NCBI RefSeq assembly: GCF_001642935.1 | Contig: NZ_CP016761.1 | Location: 3,906,001-3,970,000 of the forward strand | Reading direction: 5' to 3' | From: Fictibacillus arsenicus | GTDB lineage: Bacteria > Bacillota > Bacilli > Bacillales > Fictibacillaceae | Length of the DNA stretch: 64,000 bases | Shown here: in pieces, positions 26,299 to 35,538 of the stretch | How positions within the stretch are numbered: position 1 is the stretch's first letter | Layout of the letters: each line of letters starts with the position of its first letter | Made by a program: the position numbers and the translations under genes | Notes under the pieces: model-generated | What the model saw: the letters and a program-made list of their open reading frames with translations, nothing else | Database searches by the model: none | What the model was told of the DNA's origin: nothing

Positions 26299-26402
26299 TA
26301 AACTCGTGGATAAACGGGTAAAACTTTTGGATTCAGGACCAAAACTCGTGGATTCAACACCTTTTTTTGTGGATTCACGCCCAAAACTTTTGGATTGGGT
26401 CT
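26299..26402. repeat. 21-bp phased degenerate tandem repeat, locus B (five units)
   Basis: GGA triplets recur at 26308, 26329, 26350, 26371 and 26392, exactly 21 bp apart. Cores AACTCGTGGAT, AACTTTTGGATT, AACTCGTGGATT, TTTTTGTGGATT and AACTTTTGGATT are the reverse complement of the locus A core. It lies between the convergent Nudix and M24 genes, in a gap of 253 bases. Confidence 0.82.
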
Positions 26403-26464
26403 CGCAGCACTACCGAAAACCGCTATCACACAGCCAAATCCCCCTCTAAAGACCTGTTAAAAAG

Positions 26465-26496
26465 GAAAGGATGACTCGATCACGAGCCATCCTTCT
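26465..26496 (-). terminator. Terminator of the M24 peptidase gene
   Basis: GAAAGGATG and CATCCTTC pair with an inner CTCG/CGAG around a 4-base loop. On the minus strand it is followed by TTTCCTTTTT. Confidence 0.85.
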
Positions 26497-26511
26497 TTCA
26501 TTTCATCTATT

Positions 26512-27615
26512 TTATTTAATTATCTGCAATTCTTTCGGGTATTTCGTCAATGTTTCATACCCAGCAGCGGTTACAACCACGTCATCTTCAATACGTACGC
26601 CGCCGATGTCATCGATATAGATTCCTGGTTCGATCGTGTACGTCATGCCTTCACGCAGCACGCCGTCATTGTTATCACTCATGGACGGGAACTCATGGAC
26701 ATCGATTCCCAAGCCATGCCCGATGCGGTGCGGGAAGTTGTCTCCATAGCCCGCTTCTGTAATATGGTTGCGCGCAATTACATCAAGGTCTCCGATGCGT
26801 GTACCTGGCTTTGATGCTTCCAACGCCTTCAGCTGCGCCTGCAAAACTGTATCATAAATCTCACGGCGTTTTTCATCCAGATCACCAAAAGCAACTGTAC
26901 GCGTGATGTCTGAACAATAGCCATCCAAGACAACACCTAAGTCAAACAATACAAAATCACCATGCTGCAGTTTTCTTAAGCCTGGCTTACCATGCGGCTG
27001 TCCTGCTTTCTCTCCAAACAGTACCATCGTCGAGAACGACATTTGGCTGATACCTTTTTTCTTCAGTTCGTACTCGATCTTCGCGAGTACTTCCATTTCT
27101 GTTACGCCTTCTTTAAGTGCTGCAACACCAACTTCAACGCCGTAGTCCGCCAAACGTGCCGCTTCACGAAGGGTCTCAAGCTCGCCTTCTTCTTTTATTA
27201 AACGAAGTTCGTTCAGCAGCTCTTCAGCCCCAACTAACTTCGTATTCTCAAACATACCAAGAAGCTTTTCACCGCGTGCATATGGAAGTGTTTCTTTTTC
27301 CACCGCAATCGAAGTTGCTGCTGTCACACCGCGCTCAGCCAAAGTCTCCTGCACCTTAGCCCATGGATCTTCAGAATCACTGTATCCTACGATCTCATAT
27401 GTCCAGCCTGCACCTTTTGCTTGTGAACGCTCCATTCCCGGGCAAATCATGAACGGTTCACCTTCTGGCAGTACAACAACACCAAGCACACGTTCATGCG
27501 GATCCGTGTAAAGTCCAGACAAATAGAATACATTCGCTGTCGTATGAATGAAGGCAAACGTTTGACCTTCTTCTTTTAACCAATCTTTAACCTTTTGAAT
27601 ACGTCCTTCGTTCAT
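26512..27615 (-). CDS. M24 family Xaa-Pro peptidase
   Basis: 367 residues; cuts proline-containing peptides in the cytoplasm. The creatinase-like N-domain runs to about residue 130. The C-domain carries the metal ligands: LFDLGVVLDGYCSDITR (two Asp), IGHGLGIDVHE (His), TIEPGIYI (Glu) and GVRIEDDVVV (Glu). ATG 27615 follows GGAGGTATACAT; the longer start at 27666 has no ribosome site. It resembles B. subtilis YqhT-type aminopeptidases or PepQ. The gene is monocistronic. Confidence 0.9.
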   Translation of the reverse strand: MNEGRIQKVKDWLKEEGQTFAFIHTTANVFYLSGLYTDPHERVLGVVVLPEGEPFMICPGMERSQAKGAGWTYEIVGYSDSEDPWAKVQETLAERGVTAATSIAVEKETLPYARGEKLLGMFENTKLVGAEELLNELRLIKEEGELETLREAARLADYGVEVGVAALKEGVTEMEVLAKIEYELKKKGISQMSFSTMVLFGEKAGQPHGKPGLRKLQHGDFVLFDLGVVLDGYCSDITRTVAFGDLDEKRREIYDTVLQAQLKALEASKPGTRIGDLDVIARNHITEAGYGDNFPHRIGHGLGIDVHEFPSMSDNNDGVLREGMTYTIEPGIYIDDIGGVRIEDDVVVTAAGYETLTKYPKELQIIK

Positions 27616-27702
27616 ATGTATACCTCCAATAAAAGCCTCATTCGGCATTAAAAATTTTTCTCTCACTATCTATTGTAGTAGAAACCTCTAAAAAAAAACA
27701 GA

Positions 27703-27732
27703 AGCACACATTGCAAACCGCAAATGTGTGCT
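27703..27732 (-). terminator. Terminator downstream of glyQS and repeat R3
   Basis: AGCACACATT and AATGTGTGCT pair, with TTGC/GCAA inside. A T-rich tail (CTGTTTTTTTTT) follows on the minus strand. It separates glyQS from the M24 gene. Confidence 0.85.
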
Positions 27733-27782
27733 CTATTTTTCTGTTAGGCTTTTGAACATGTTAGTGAGTACACTTCATTGAA

Positions 27783-27950
27783 AGTTGATTGGAGCGCAAG
27801 GTGCGAGACTCCTGCGGGATCAGCGGGACAGGTGAGACCATTCAATGTCGCAAAGCGACGAGTGGGCTCACCGCACGCCCCGCGGAAAGCGAGCATCCTG
27901 GAGCGGAAATCAACCACCCACAAGAACAACGAAGATAGCGAAAACAGCCC
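27783..27950 (+). repeat. Intergenic hairpin repeat R3
   Basis: Core 27784-27915, forward orientation. Ends GTTGATT and AATCAAC are inverted. GCGGG/CCCGC, GGTGAG/CTCACC and the tip GTCGC-AAA-GCGAC can pair. The right flank runs to AGCGAAAACAGC just before the glyQS stop. A reading frame crossing it (LTCPADPAGVSHLALQS) also appears in R5 and is not taken as a gene. Confidence 0.88.
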
Positions 27951-27954
27951 TTAA

Positions 27955-29337
27955 TTAAAACTGTACTGTTTCCTCGATAAAGCTCTTAAGGTCTGCAATC
28001 TTCACACGTGTTTGTTCCATCGTGTCACGGTCACGAACAGTCACCATGCCATCTTCTTTTGAATCAAAGTCATACGTGATACAGAACGGCGTACCGATCT
28101 CATCTTGACGGCGGTAACGTTTACCTATTGATCCTGTTTCGTCATAATCTACATTGAAGTCTTTAGCTAATGAGCTGAACACTTCAGTTGCTTCTTCAGA
28201 TAGTTTCTTAGACAATGGCAGGATTGCCGCTTTATACGGCGCCAAAGCTGGGTGCAAATGCATGACCGTTCTGCTTGTGCCGTCTTCTAATTCCTCATCC
28301 TCATAAGCATCGATTAAGAACGCCAGCGTTACGCGGTCAGCACCTAGAGAAGGCTCGATGCAATACGGGATGTAGCGCTCGTTTGTCTCTTGATCGATAT
28401 AGTTGAAATCTTCACCGGAGAACTCCATGTGACGCTTTAAGTCAAAGTCTGTACGGGATGCAACCCCCCAAAGTTCGCCCCATCCGAACGGGAACTTGTA
28501 TTCAAAGTCAGTTGTCGCGTTAGAGTAGTGAGAAAGCTCATCTTCATTATGGTCGCGAAGACGAAGGTTTTCTTCTGTCATACCTAATGACTTAAGCCAG
28601 TTTTCAGCTGTATCTTTCCAATAGTTGAACCACTCGATCTCGCTTCCAGGCTTGCAGAAGAACTCAAGCTCCATTTGCTCAAACTCACGCGTACGGAATG
28701 TAAAGTTACCCGGCGTGATCTCGTTACGGAAACTCTTACCGATCTGTGCGATACCAAATGGAAGCTTTTTACGCATGGTGCGCTGAACATTTTTAAAGTT
28801 AACGAAAATCCCTTGTGCTGTTTCCGGACGCATGTAGATTTCGTTTGAACTTGATTCTGTTACACCTTGGTGAGTTTTGAACATCAAGTTGAACTGGCGG
28901 ATGCTTGTAAAGTCGTGGCTTCCACACTCAGGACATGCAATGTTGTACTCTTTCACTAACTCTTCCATCTTCTCGAACGGAAGACCGTCTACGATGATCT
29001 CTTTACCTGCTTGATCTGCTGCATCTTCAATCAGCTTATCAGCACGGTGACGCGCTTTACAGTTTTTGCAGTCCATCATCGGATCGTTGAAGTTGCCGAT
29101 GTGACCTGAGGCTTCCCACGTACGAGGGTTCATAAGGATTGCTGCATCCAAACCTACGTTATAAGGGGACTCTTGAACAAACTTTTTCCACCATGCTTTT
29201 TTCACGTTGTTCTTCAGTTCAACACCAAGCGGACCGTAATCCCACGTGTTTGCAAGACCTCCATAAATTTCAGATCCCGGAAATACAAAACCGCGATGTT
29301 TCGCATGATTTGTGATGGTTTCCATGTTTTTTGACAT
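27955..29337 (-). CDS. glyQS: Glycyl-tRNA synthetase, single-chain class II
   Basis: 460 residues; charges tRNA-Gly. [30 protein letters not shown] at the N-terminus and [41 protein letters not shown] carry motif 2. [19 protein letters not shown] is motif 3, and the C-terminal anticodon domain starts near residue 355. A CPECGSH-type zinc pair (CKNCKAR, CPECGSH) is present. ATG 29337 after GGGAGG is preferred to 29352. A T-box leader controls it. Confidence 0.97.
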   Translation of the reverse strand: MSKNMETITNHAKHRGFVFPGSEIYGGLANTWDYGPLGVELKNNVKKAWWKKFVQESPYNVGLDAAILMNPRTWEASGHIGNFNDPMMDCKNCKARHRADKLIEDAADQAGKEIIVDGLPFEKMEELVKEYNIACPECGSHDFTSIRQFNLMFKTHQGVTESSSNEIYMRPETAQGIFVNFKNVQRTMRKKLPFGIAQIGKSFRNEITPGNFTFRTREFEQMELEFFCKPGSEIEWFNYWKDTAENWLKSLGMTEENLRLRDHNEDELSHYSNATTDFEYKFPFGWGELWGVASRTDFDLKRHMEFSGEDFNYIDQETNERYIPYCIEPSLGADRVTLAFLIDAYEDEELEDGTSRTVMHLHPALAPYKAAILPLSKKLSEEATEVFSSLAKDFNVDYDETGSIGKRYRRQDEIGTPFCITYDFDSKEDGMVTVRDRDTMEQTRVKIADLKSFIEETVQF

Positions 29338-29384
29338 TGTAATTCCTCCCATTCGGATTATGCCTTATGGACCGTTCGTCTTTT

Positions 29385-29622
29385 ATAAAAAAATAAAAAA
29401 CTCCCGTCCCAAGGCGCTATGCCCAGGGACGAGAGTTGTATCTCCCGCGGTTCCACCCTAGTTGATCCGTCCGTATGTAAAACGAATCCTCTTTTCAAAA
29501 ACAGCTCCGGATTGCCGTTTCACTAATGTCTCTTACCGGGCTTCCACCGCCCCCGGCTCGCTTTAAAGAGTGTCAGATTAGCTACTATTCATCCTTCACG
29601 GCTGCATATCATGTTTTATAAT
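29385..29622 (-). promoter_or_regulatory. T-box leader of glyQS
   Basis: On the minus strand, AGGGTGGAACCGCG (29446-29459) is the T-box antiterminator sequence. The terminator CTCTCGTCCC/GGGACGGGAG follows (29401-29435) with TTTTTT. The leader reads uncharged tRNA-Gly. A GGC triplet in the GC-rich part around 29540-29560 is a possible specifier, but I cannot fix it from sequence alone. Confidence 0.93.
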
Positions 29623-29628
29623 AAAGTA

Positions 29629-29658
29629 ATATTACCAAAAAACAAAAACATTAGTCAA
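29629..29658 (-). promoter_or_regulatory. Promoter of the glyQS T-box transcript
   Basis: On the minus strand TTGACT (29653-29658), an 18-base spacer and TAATAT (29629-29634), just ahead of the T-box. Confidence 0.65.
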
Positions 29659-29683
29659 AATATTTTCCTATTATATGCTTTTA

Positions 29684-30640
29684 TTACTTCAATTGTGCAA
29701 GTTCCTCTTTAACTTGTTCCAAAGTTGGAAGAGATGTCATTGCACCTTTACTCGATACCGTTAGAGCCCCTGAAATACTGCCGAAAACCGCCATATCGGC
29801 TGCTTCATCGAGCGTAAGTTCATCAAGTGTCCCCTTGTATTCATTTAACAGATGCAATACCGCTGAAACATATGCATCTCCCGCTCCCGTCGTATCAATA
29901 GCTGTAACACCTTTTGCAGGAATATACTCACCGCCATCTTTCGTTACCACATAGCTGCCGTCATCTCCCAGGGTGATAAAAAGTAAGGGAATATCGTATT
30001 GCTGAAGGACTTTAATACCTTCCTCTACCTTTTTTAATCCTGTAATAAATTCTAGTTCCTCTTCTGAGAGTTTAACTATATCTGCATGAGGGAGCATGGA
30101 AATAATGGTTTCACGTGCCAAAGCAGGTGTTTTCCATAGCGAAAGCCTTAAGTTCGGGTCAAAAGAAACCCACATGTCGTTCTCTTTTGCGAGTTTAACG
30201 GCTTTTTCCGTCGCACTTTTGGATGGTTCCGCAATCAAGGAAATAGATCCGAAATGAAAGATTTTTTTATCTTTGAAAAGACTAGGCTGTATATTCTTTT
30301 CTTCTAAGAAGCGATCGGCACTCGGATCAATGTAAAAGTCAAAAGACCTTTCTCCTTTTTCAGATAAGGTTACAAAAACAGCTCCCGTGCGCACTGCATC
30401 GGTTTTATAGACATGGAACGCATTTACACCGTAACTTTTCAAAGTATCGATTATAAAATCACCTAGTACATCTTCCCCAACTTTACCTAAAAAAACCGCA
30501 TCTGACCCAAGGCGCGCTACACCTACTGCTACATTAGCGGGAGCACCGCCCGGACGTTTATAATACATCGAATTCGTTTCATCGGTTGGAATAAAATCAA
30601 CAAGCGCTTCACCTAAAGAGATAATTCCTTTTTTCATCAT
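29684..30640 (-). CDS. PfkB family sugar kinase (fructokinase-like)
   Basis: 318 residues. PfkB signature 1 (GGAPANVAVGVARLGSDAVFLGKVGEDVLGDF) lies near residue 35, and signature 2 (DTTGAGDAYVSAVLHLL) near 250 holds the catalytic Asp. It phosphorylates fructose or a related sugar with ATP. ATG 30640 follows GGGGGAGGCA; the reading that starts further upstream passes through repeat R4 and is rejected. It follows the EIIA gene on the same strand, with R4 between them. Confidence 0.88.
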   Translation of the reverse strand: MMKKGIISLGEALVDFIPTDETNSMYYKRPGGAPANVAVGVARLGSDAVFLGKVGEDVLGDFIIDTLKSYGVNAFHVYKTDAVRTGAVFVTLSEKGERSFDFYIDPSADRFLEEKNIQPSLFKDKKIFHFGSISLIAEPSKSATEKAVKLAKENDMWVSFDPNLRLSLWKTPALARETIISMLPHADIVKLSEEELEFITGLKKVEEGIKVLQQYDIPLLFITLGDDGSYVVTKDGGEYIPAKGVTAIDTTGAGDAYVSAVLHLLNEYKGTLDELTLDEAADMAVFGSISGALTVSSKGAMTSLPTLEQVKEELAQLK

Positions 30641-30666
30641 TGCCTCCCCCTTTGTTTTATTAAAAA

Positions 30667-30871
30667 GGCTGTTTTCGTAAAATTTGTTGCTTTTGAATGA
30701 GTTAATTTCCGCTGCAGGACTCGCTTTCCGCAGGGTGTGCGGTGAGCCCAATCGTCGCATAGCGACATTGATTGGTCTCTCCTGTCCCACTTATCCTGCA
30801 GGAGTCTCGCCCTTCCGCTCCAATTAACTGTTCGATGAAGAAATTCTTCAAAATCTCTCAGTAGCAACAAT
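30667..30871 (-). repeat. Intergenic hairpin repeat R4
   Basis: Core 30701-30830, reverse orientation. The tip arms are CCAATC and GATTGG around GTCGC-ATA-GCGAC, where R1 and R2 have CCATTC and GAATGG, a paired change. Flanks are CTGTTTTCGTAAAATTTGTTGC and TCTCAGTAGCAACAATG. It fills the gap between EIIA and the kinase gene. Confidence 0.88.
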
Positions 30872-30894
30872 GTATAGAAAAAAGAACCTTTTAA

Positions 30895-30925
30895 AAAAAT
30901 CAGGCCAAATAAGCCTGATTTTTTT
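30895..30925 (-). terminator. Terminator of the EIIA-Glc gene
   Basis: AAAAATCAGGC and GCCTGATTTTT pair around a short loop, with T runs on both strands, right after the EIIA stop. Confidence 0.88.
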
Positions 30926-30927
30926 CT

Positions 30928-31425
30928 CTATTTCATCTTAATCTGCAGCAGAGATGTTGCACCTTTTGTCGCTTCTGAAGCAGCACGTTTATCCAGAGAT
31001 TCAACGGCATCTCCATTTGTGATAACAATCGGTGTCACCGTACTTGCTGCTTTCTCTTTAATAAGATCTAAATTAAAAGTCAGAAGTTTATCGCCTGCTT
31101 TTACTTTATCTCCGACATTGACGTGTCCTTCAAAGCCTTCGCCGTTCATGTTCACCGTCTCAAGCCCCACATGAATTAAAATTTCAGCGCCAGATTCAGA
31201 CTGAATGCCAATCGCATGCTTAGTGTGGAAAAACTGCACAATTTCACCGTCAACAGGTGATACGACAACACCTTCTGTTGGCTCTATCGCAATCCCGTCT
31301 CCCATCATTTTTTGAGAGAATGTTGGGTCTGGCACTTCTTCTATTGATACGATTTTACCCGTTAAAGGAGCAACAATCGTCTCTTCTTTTTTCACTTCTT
31401 TTTTTCCGAACAATTTATTAAACAT
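30928..31425 (-). CDS. Stand-alone PTS EIIA, glucose type
   Basis: 165 residues, one IIA-Glc domain. FFHTKHAIGIQS holds the supporting His and ILIHVGLETVNMNGEGF holds the phosphorylated His-85. It receives phosphate from HPr and passes it to IIB. The linker (FGKKEVKKEE) at the N-terminus is charged. There is no attached IIB or IIC. The IICB protein at 35.6 kb lacks a IIA domain and is a natural partner, as in Bacillus where free or borrowed IIA-Glc serves several IICBs. A cre-like site may lie upstream. Confidence 0.93.
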   Translation of the reverse strand: MFNKLFGKKEVKKEETIVAPLTGKIVSIEEVPDPTFSQKMMGDGIAIEPTEGVVVSPVDGEIVQFFHTKHAIGIQSESGAEILIHVGLETVNMNGEGFEGHVNVGDKVKAGDKLLTFNLDLIKEKAASTVTPIVITNGDAVESLDKRAASEATKGATSLLQIKMK

Positions 31426-31472
31426 AACACTTCACTCACCTTTCCATCTGCTTATCTTATAATTTACACTTG

Positions 31473-31487
31473 TGGGAACGCTTTAAA
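31473..31487 (-). promoter_or_regulatory. Possible cre (CcpA) site before the EIIA gene
   Basis: On the minus strand TTTAAAGCGTTCCCA differs at one position from the relaxed consensus WTGNAANCGNWNNCW. It lies about 50 bases upstream of the EIIA start. A weak call. Confidence 0.35.
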
Positions 31488-31519
31488 ACATTCGACTATA
31501 AAAATAACGATACAAAAGA

Positions 31520-31571
31520 AGACCAAAGAACAGGGAAAGCAATGTTTCGATGTTCTTCAGGTCTCTTTTTT
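31520..31571. terminator. Terminator downstream of the M14 peptidase gene
   Basis: AGACC with AGAACA pairs with TGTTCT and GGTCT. T runs occur on both strands (TCTTTTTT on plus, TTCTTTTG on minus). It separates the M14 gene from the EIIA gene. Confidence 0.72.
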
Positions 31572-31646
31572 GTCAATTCTCTCAGCAAACTTTACATATA
31601 AAAATAATGCAGTATTTGCATGAATGTCAATTAGAAAGGTCTCACT

Positions 31647-34016
31647 TTATTGATAAAGCGCATTAGATAGCAGACGGAATAAGTAATCCGTATGGTCACG
31701 GAAACCTGCTTCAAGTCCGATCAGTGTCACATCTTCATCTGTTTCTTCGACGATAACTGCTTGTCCTGCTGCAAGCTCATTATCTTTCCAATGTCCTGCT
31801 ACAAAGAAGTCTCCAGATTTAAACGTAGCAACAGCTTTAGCGTCACCAAGCTCTGTGAACCAAACCGGCTTGTAGACAAAGCCTAGATCATTTACTTTAT
31901 AGCCTTTGCTTAGCTCGTCTTCACCGTATGCAACTTCCACGATTCCATTGCTGTCGGAACCGCCGGTGTTCACTTTAACATCCGTCAGTCCAAGCATGCT
32001 GGATGCCTTTGCACCGCCTGCACCTACCGCGATAAATTTACCGCCGCCGTCTACAAATGCCTGAACATTCTCTGCAAATTTGTCATACACTTCTTTTGTT
32101 CCTACAACAAAAGGCTTGTTCGCTTCTCTAACTTTTTCATATTGAAGCATCATTTCTGTTCCGCTGTAAATAAACGCATCAAAGGTTAAAATGCCGTTTT
32201 CAGCCACCTCTTTTGGTGTTACTTCCGTCACAGAAAAACCAAGACGTTCTAAGGCAAGCTTTGTGCCAGCATGTGTTTGTGCTTTATTAATACCGCCGTC
32301 TTTTAAAACCGCGACATCAATGGAAGAAATCTTTTCTTTTTCTGCCGGGATCGCTGCTGTTTCCACCTTTAATCCTGATTCTTTTACAAGAGATTTACTC
32401 TTTGATGGAATGTTCTCCAGATAAAAGTTGCCGTCTTCGCCTTTATAAACCGTCGTACCAGCTTGCAGCAAGTCATTCACTAAACCTACAGCTTCCACTG
32501 AGCTGTTTTCAATTACAAAAGGACCTTTTCCATTCAAAGAGCCATGGAAATCAGCGCTCTTTACTGGTGAGGTTTTAGCGTTTAATTCAGACTTCACTTC
32601 AACGGCTTCAAAGCCCCAAAGTTCTGGCAAGCTCCACGCTGAAATGTCATACATAGCCGGTGTATCATTCGTGATGTCTTCACCGTTCCAAAGCATCGTG
32701 TTCGCGAGTCCTGCTTTTGCCTGATCCATCGGTACAACAAAAGTTCCTTTAGTGTAAGTTACTCCTTCTGCTGTGAAAGGCTTATTCGCTTTTTCAACAG
32801 AAATGTCGTTATCAAGGAGATGGTTGACCGCTTTCTCTGTAACAGTCGGGTCTTTTTCATCTACAGGAAGCACATACGCATTCGGGAAGAACCCTTCTTC
32901 ATGGTAAGGGTGGTCAAAATTAATTCCGCGTTTAAAAATTTCAATCTGATCCGTCAGCATGCCCTGCTTATTTTCTGTTGAAAACTTAAGAGCTCCCATT
33001 ACCGCATCATTAGCCCATTTCACGCCATCCCACGTATTTGTCGGCGCTTCTAATGTATAGCCATAAGCCCCATGATACATGGCATACATAGGGGTAAAGA
33101 TTGGCGGATAGTCGTCCCAGCCAAAGCTATCATCACGCTGAGGAATGTATGTCCCGCTCATATTTTGATAGGTTTCACTTTCATATTCTGCTTTATTGCC
33201 TACAATCTCAGCTTCCATCGCTTCCGCTTGGTCTAACGCCCACTTGGAAAAAAGATCATACTCATAGTTAGGGTTATGCGGCGGTGTACAAGGCTCGATC
33301 AAGCCCGGCTTATTTTCCATCCAGTTCACGTATCCATGAAGATCTAAAAAGACCATCGGATTCCATTCTGTTATAAGATCGACCGTTTGCTTTGTTTCGG
33401 GCTGAGACTGCGTAATGAAATCACGGTTCAAGTCGATTCCCTCACCGTTAAAACGAGTGCCGTCCACACGTCCATCAGGATTTGCAGATACGTTGAAGAT
33501 TAATATATTGCTAGCCAAAATATCCTTTGTTGTTTCATCGTTCTCAAACGCAAAACGTTCAATCAGCTGAAGAACAGCATCAGAGCCTATGTATTCCGTT
33601 CCATGAATGGACCCGTTAATCATAACCGGCACTTTAAAATCGTCATTTTCTGCAACCCATTTTTGTGCTTTTTCAGGATTTTTGATCATCTGTTTGCGGA
33701 GTTTTTTATAATGACCATACTTTCCTTTGTCTTCAGGATTTGAGATCGTGATTGCATATAATGGATGTCCATCTGCCGAATGACCTGTAACCTCTAACGA
33801 TACACGTTCACTTTCCTTATCAATCTTCTTAAGTATTTCATCAAACTTAGAATACTTTACGAAATCATAATGCTCAGAGTTAAAAGGACTTCCATTTGCC
33901 TCTTCACTCACATTTACATTCTTCCAATGTTTCTGTGGTGCTTCAGCTGTAACTGCATAAGGTGTCGAAGCTAGTAAACTGACACTTAACACCCCGGCAA
34001 ACCATTGTTTTTTCAT
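31647..34016 (-). CDS. Secreted M14 family zinc carboxypeptidase
   Basis: 789 residues. A signal peptide (about 1-24) is followed by the M14 domain. The zinc site is HGTEYIGSD (His and Glu) near residue 138 and LDLHGY (His) near 225, with SANPDGR between. The active-site Glu is probably in YTLEAPTNTWDG near 320. The last 400 residues include a GATase-like domain (KPFVVGTKEVYDKF, GGGKFIAVGAGG). The protein trims peptides outside the cell. It is the first gene of its own unit, with a terminator after it. Confidence 0.9.
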   Translation of the reverse strand: MKKQWFAGVLSVSLLASTPYAVTAEAPQKHWKNVNVSEEANGSPFNSEHYDFVKYSKFDEILKKIDKESERVSLEVTGHSADGHPLYAITISNPEDKGKYGHYKKLRKQMIKNPEKAQKWVAENDDFKVPVMINGSIHGTEYIGSDAVLQLIERFAFENDETTKDILASNILIFNVSANPDGRVDGTRFNGEGIDLNRDFITQSQPETKQTVDLITEWNPMVFLDLHGYVNWMENKPGLIEPCTPPHNPNYEYDLFSKWALDQAEAMEAEIVGNKAEYESETYQNMSGTYIPQRDDSFGWDDYPPIFTPMYAMYHGAYGYTLEAPTNTWDGVKWANDAVMGALKFSTENKQGMLTDQIEIFKRGINFDHPYHEEGFFPNAYVLPVDEKDPTVTEKAVNHLLDNDISVEKANKPFTAEGVTYTKGTFVVPMDQAKAGLANTMLWNGEDITNDTPAMYDISAWSLPELWGFEAVEVKSELNAKTSPVKSADFHGSLNGKGPFVIENSSVEAVGLVNDLLQAGTTVYKGEDGNFYLENIPSKSKSLVKESGLKVETAAIPAEKEKISSIDVAVLKDGGINKAQTHAGTKLALERLGFSVTEVTPKEVAENGILTFDAFIYSGTEMMLQYEKVREANKPFVVGTKEVYDKFAENVQAFVDGGGKFIAVGAGGAKASSMLGLTDVKVNTGGSDSNGIVEVAYGEDELSKGYKVNDLGFVYKPVWFTELGDAKAVATFKSGDFFVAGHWKDNELAAGQAVIVEETDEDVTLIGLEAGFRDHTDYLFRLLSNALYQ

Positions 34017-34252
34017 CTTTTTGCTTTCTCCCCTTCCTTCAATCCGGAAATAATTATACTTATTTATGAATATTTATTCAATTTTTATTTATCAACTTTT
34101 ACACATTTGTTTCTAAACATCTTTATTCAATAAACAACCATCAAAAGCCTCCGCAACTTTGTATGATGTATAAAAATAAGAAAATACTCATGGTTCTTTA
34201 ATCACATAATTTAAAAATGGTATAATTTAGGTGGATATATTTTTGAAGGGAG

Positions 34253-35215
34253 ATGAGCGTCTTGAAACGAACTACGCCATGGTTTGATGTTTCACGCATA
34301 GCACTAGGAACACATCTAGGTGAAATGAATGAAGCAGATTCAGCGTTATATCAGGAATCTATTGAATTTGCTTTATGCAATGGCATCAATTTCATAGATA
34401 CTGCACTTAACTACCGGGGAATGAGATCGGAAAGAGATGTTGGAGCTGTGTTATCTAAATTATTTAAGAAAGACAGAATTAATAGAGATGATATTGTTGT
34501 TTCGACGAAAGCAGGAATCATTCCAGGAGATATCGATCTGCAGCTTCGCCCTGAAAACTACTTAAAAGAAAAACTTCTTCAAACAGGAATATTGCAGGAG
34601 ACAGATCTACAAATCGTTGATCAGCACAAACATGTATTAGCTCCTTGCTATTATGAGTTTGCTATTGAACAAAGCTTAAAGCACCTTAATATGGACACCA
34701 TCGATATCCACTATATCCATAACCCTGAAATCTCAATGAAAGTACTAGGGGAAGAAAGGTTTTATAAAAATTTAGAGCAGTTATTTAGTTTCTACGAAGA
34801 TCAAGTGCTCGCTGGCAAAATCCGATTTTACGGCATGGCTGCTTGGACAGCATTTACCGTATCGCCTGGCGATACAGGATACATATCACTTGAAAAAGTC
34901 ATAGAAACAGCGAAAAACACGGCCGGTTCATCACATCATTACCGTTTTATCCAAACTCCTTTTAACTTTTATAATCAAATAGCAGCCACAGACCAAAATC
35001 AACAAGTTCAAGGTAAATGGCGGACTTTATTCCAAGCAGCAGAGGAACTAGACATATACGTTACAACGAGTGCACCGTTGGATTGCGGGAGGTTGAAGAA
35101 TCATCAAAATTCGAAAAAACTGATTCGTTTTGTTCTTGATACTCCTGGTGTGTTGTCAACAATGATCGGCATGCGAACAATTCAAACTGTAAAACGTAAC
35201 CTAGCACTTATTTAA
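34253..35215 (+). CDS. Aldo/keto reductase
   Basis: 320 residues of the NADPH-dependent AKR family. INFIDTALNYRGMRSERDVGAVL holds the catalytic Asp-Tyr region, followed by VVSTKAGI. DIHYIHNPE is the later strand motif. The start is uncertain: the ATG at 34253 abuts GAAGGGAG, whereas the TTG at 34262 (giving MKRTTPWF) has a better nine-base spacing. TATAAT at 34221-34226 is a likely -10. The substrate is unknown. The gene is monocistronic. Confidence 0.85.
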   Translation: MSVLKRTTPWFDVSRIALGTHLGEMNEADSALYQESIEFALCNGINFIDTALNYRGMRSERDVGAVLSKLFKKDRINRDDIVVSTKAGIIPGDIDLQLRPENYLKEKLLQTGILQETDLQIVDQHKHVLAPCYYEFAIEQSLKHLNMDTIDIHYIHNPEISMKVLGEERFYKNLEQLFSFYEDQVLAGKIRFYGMAAWTAFTVSPGDTGYISLEKVIETAKNTAGSSHHYRFIQTPFNFYNQIAATDQNQQVQGKWRTLFQAAEELDIYVTTSAPLDCGRLKNHQNSKKLIRFVLDTPGVLSTMIGMRTIQTVKRNLALI

Positions 35216-35295
35216 TAGAGCTGGCTCAACTTGGCACGCTCTTTTTACGGTACGTGTTTTTATATTTATTACACGTTCGCACAAAAACAGGCTAG

Positions 35296-35401
35296 TTTCA
35301 CCCGTAAACACGCCGGTTCCACCCCGAATCTTTGTCGAACCACCCATAAACTCGTTCATTTCACCCCAAAATGTCCCGGTTTCACCCCCTGCGTCCACTG
35401 G
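35296..35401. repeat. 21-bp phased degenerate tandem repeat, locus C (five units)
   Basis: CACCC recurs at 35299, 35320, 35341, 35362 and 35383, exactly 21 bp apart. Cores are TTTCACCC, TTCCACCCC, AACCACCC, TTTCACCCC and TTTCACCCCC. The core is unrelated to loci A, B and D. It lies 84 bases beyond the aldo/keto reductase gene and before the maltose-type operon. Confidence 0.82.
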
Positions 35402-35470
35402 AAAAACTTTTATACACTTTTTTAGATGAATTGCTTGTAAATGAAACCGTTTTATTTTACAATCCATTTA

Positions 35471-35484
35471 TGCAAACGATTGCA
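35471..35484. promoter_or_regulatory. cre/LacI-type operator O1 of the maltose operon
   Basis: TGCAAACGATTGCA is a near palindrome around CG. With the preceding A it fits the relaxed cre consensus WTGNAANCGNWNNCW. First of three such sites, at centre-to-centre steps of about 34 bp. Confidence 0.65.
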
Positions 35485-35503
35485 CCTACTTGCATATACA
35501 AAT

Positions 35504-35520
35504 TTGTAAGCGATTCACAA
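35504..35520. promoter_or_regulatory. LacI-type operator O2 of the maltose operon
   Basis: TTGTAAGCGATTCACAA, palindromic arms TTGT/ACAA around a central CG. It is a typical binding shape for LacI/GalR-family repressors or CcpA. Confidence 0.6.
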
Positions 35521-35538
35521 ATAATTTTTGCAATCTAA

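Noticed and set aside
27744-27929. Open frame over repeat R3 (and its like at 52587-52820 over R5) with LTCPADPAGVSHLALQS
   Set aside because: The same peptide appears because the repeat is the same. There is no ribosome site and no conserved start.
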